Assembly: GCA_017627975.1 (NCBI GenBank)
Contig: JAGAFT010000160.1
Location: 1-6,473 of the forward strand
DNA: 6,473 bases
Source: Oscillospiraceae bacterium
GTDB lineage: Bacteria; Bacillota_A; Clostridia; Oscillospirales; Oscillospiraceae
Reading direction: 5' to 3'
The notes under the pieces: model-generated
Seen by the model: the letters and a program-made list of their open reading frames with translations, nothing else
Database searches by the model: none
What the model was told of the DNA's origin: nothing
In this document: in pieces, positions 6,062 through 6,473 of the stretch
Position numbering within the stretch: position 1 is the first letter of the stretch
Layout: each line of letters opens with the position of its first letter
Translations under genes and position numbers: made by a program

Positions 6062-6473
6062 TGGATTTCCCGTTTGTGAAAGAAGCTCTGGCCCAGCTCT
6101 TCTCCAAGCCCAGCACCATGGCATTCCCAGCGGCGCCGAGCCCGGCCAAGCCGAACTATCGCGGCAGGATCGTCTTCCATCCGGACAAGTGCATCAGCTG
6201 CAACATGTGCGAGCGCGTCTGTGCCGGTCAGGCGATCACCCACACCTCGGAACCCTGTGAAGAGGGCGAGCGCATTACCCGCCAGTTCTACCTCGGCTCC
6301 TGCACCTTCTGCTCTCACTGTGCCAGCTTCTGCACCCACGGTGCCATCGAGCTGAGTGACGACTATCACATGGTGGCGGATTATTACCATGCCGATACGT
6401 TTGAAGAGGGCGAAGAAGCACTGATCGTCCGCGGTACCTACATCAAGAAGGCCCCGGTGAAGAAGGCGGCTCC
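6061..6473 (+). CDS. 2x[4Fe-4S] ferredoxin-like subunit (NuoI/EchF/MbhN-type), 3' end outside window
   Basis: The open frame starts at ATG 6061, overlapping the previous stop by one base (TAATG), with AAGAAAGGGGG at 6041-6051 as ribosome site. It is still open at the window end after 137 complete codons. After a Pro/Ala-rich N-terminus (17-31) come two CxxCxxCxxxC motifs: C44, C47, C50, C54 (CISCNMCERVC) and C81, C84, C87, C91 (CTFCSHCASFC). By the usual crossed pattern these bind two [4Fe-4S] clusters. The fourth cysteine is followed by Ala in the first motif and Thr in the second, whereas most such ferredoxin domains have Pro. C66 is an additional cysteine between the motifs. The visible C-terminus becomes Lys/Ala/Pro-rich (128-137), suggesting a flexible tail. 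It lies directly after the NuoB-like gene and is expected to relay electrons from soluble ferredoxin to C24/C27/C91/C121 of that protein. A specific NuoI, EchF or MbhN label cannot be proved from this part, so no symbol is given. Confidence 0.9.
   Translation, partial: MDFPFVKEALAQLFSKPSTMAFPAAPSPAKPNYRGRIVFHPDKCISCNMCERVCAGQAITHTSEPCEEGERITRQFYLGSCTFCSHCASFCTHGAIELSDDYHMVADYYHADTFEEGEEALIVRGTYIKKAPVKKAA

Noticed and set aside
4553..6124. Long minus-strand open frame of about 523 codons opposite the NuoH-like and NuoB-like genes
   Set aside because: It is opposite two clearly conserved genes. Its translation is dominated by Asp, Glu, Gln, His, Arg and Gly without family motifs, as expected for the complement of GC-biased codons in hydrophobic proteins, and no minus-strand ribosome site was evident.
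5955..6260. Alternative plus-frame open reading frame across the NuoB-like/ferredoxin-like junction
   Set aside because: It overlaps two genes with complete cysteine motifs and its own translation is Arg/Pro/Ser-rich without a motif.

Overview
The window is a single, tightly packed, plus-strand operon segment of eleven genes. It encodes the membrane arm and part of the redox arm of an Mrp-antiporter-linked, complex I-like enzyme of the Mbh/Mbs/Ech class (group 4 membrane-bound [NiFe]-hydrogenase relatives). Nothing convincing lies on the minus strand. No RNA gene, mobile element, CRISPR array or terminator is visible. G+C is high (roughly 58-60% by eye). Shine-Dalgarno sequences are strong and near-consensus (AAGGAGG, AAAGGGGAG) at almost every start, and the first gene uses TTG. 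Together with the gene content this suggests a strictly anaerobic, fermentative bacterium, most likely Bacillota (Clostridia or a relative). That placement is inference, not proof.

Layout. Positions 1-67 are an AT-richer leader with at most a weak promoter-like element. Positions 68-2602 hold seven small membrane subunits in the order MnhE, MnhF, MnhG, MbhD (stand-alone MnhA C-terminal-type domain), MbhE, MnhB and MnhC. Next comes the large antiporter-like subunit MnhD/MbhH (2599-4563, 654 residues), with a C-terminal extension that looks like a fused MbhI-type lateral helix and final membrane helix. The module joining the membrane and redox arms follows: a NuoH/EchB/MbhM-like membrane anchor (4577-5590), a NuoB/EchC/MbhJ-like small subunit with all four cluster-binding cysteines (5606-6061), and a 2x[4Fe-4S] NuoI/EchF/MbhN-like subunit that runs off the right edge (6061-6473+).

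How they would work together. By analogy with Pyrococcus MBH/MBS, electrons from reduced ferredoxin would enter through the [4Fe-4S] subunit and pass to the proximal cluster of the NuoB-like subunit, then to a catalytic NuoD-like large subunit. The redox energy would drive conformational or charge changes through the NuoH-like subunit into the MnhD-like proton channel and the Mrp-like Na+/H+ module. The result would be a Na+ or H+ gradient. The NuoC-like and NuoD-like (catalytic) subunits are not in the window, so sequence here cannot decide whether the terminal reaction is H2 evolution, sulfur reduction or something else.

Coupling. Seven of the ten gene junctions overlap by 1-23 bases and the other three gaps are only 13-17 bases. 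This implies one transcript with translational coupling. The architecture belongs to a known broad class. The points worth a second look are the MbhH-MbhI-type fusion, the gene order (ferredoxin subunit directly after the NuoB-like one), and departures from consensus around the Fe-S cysteines.
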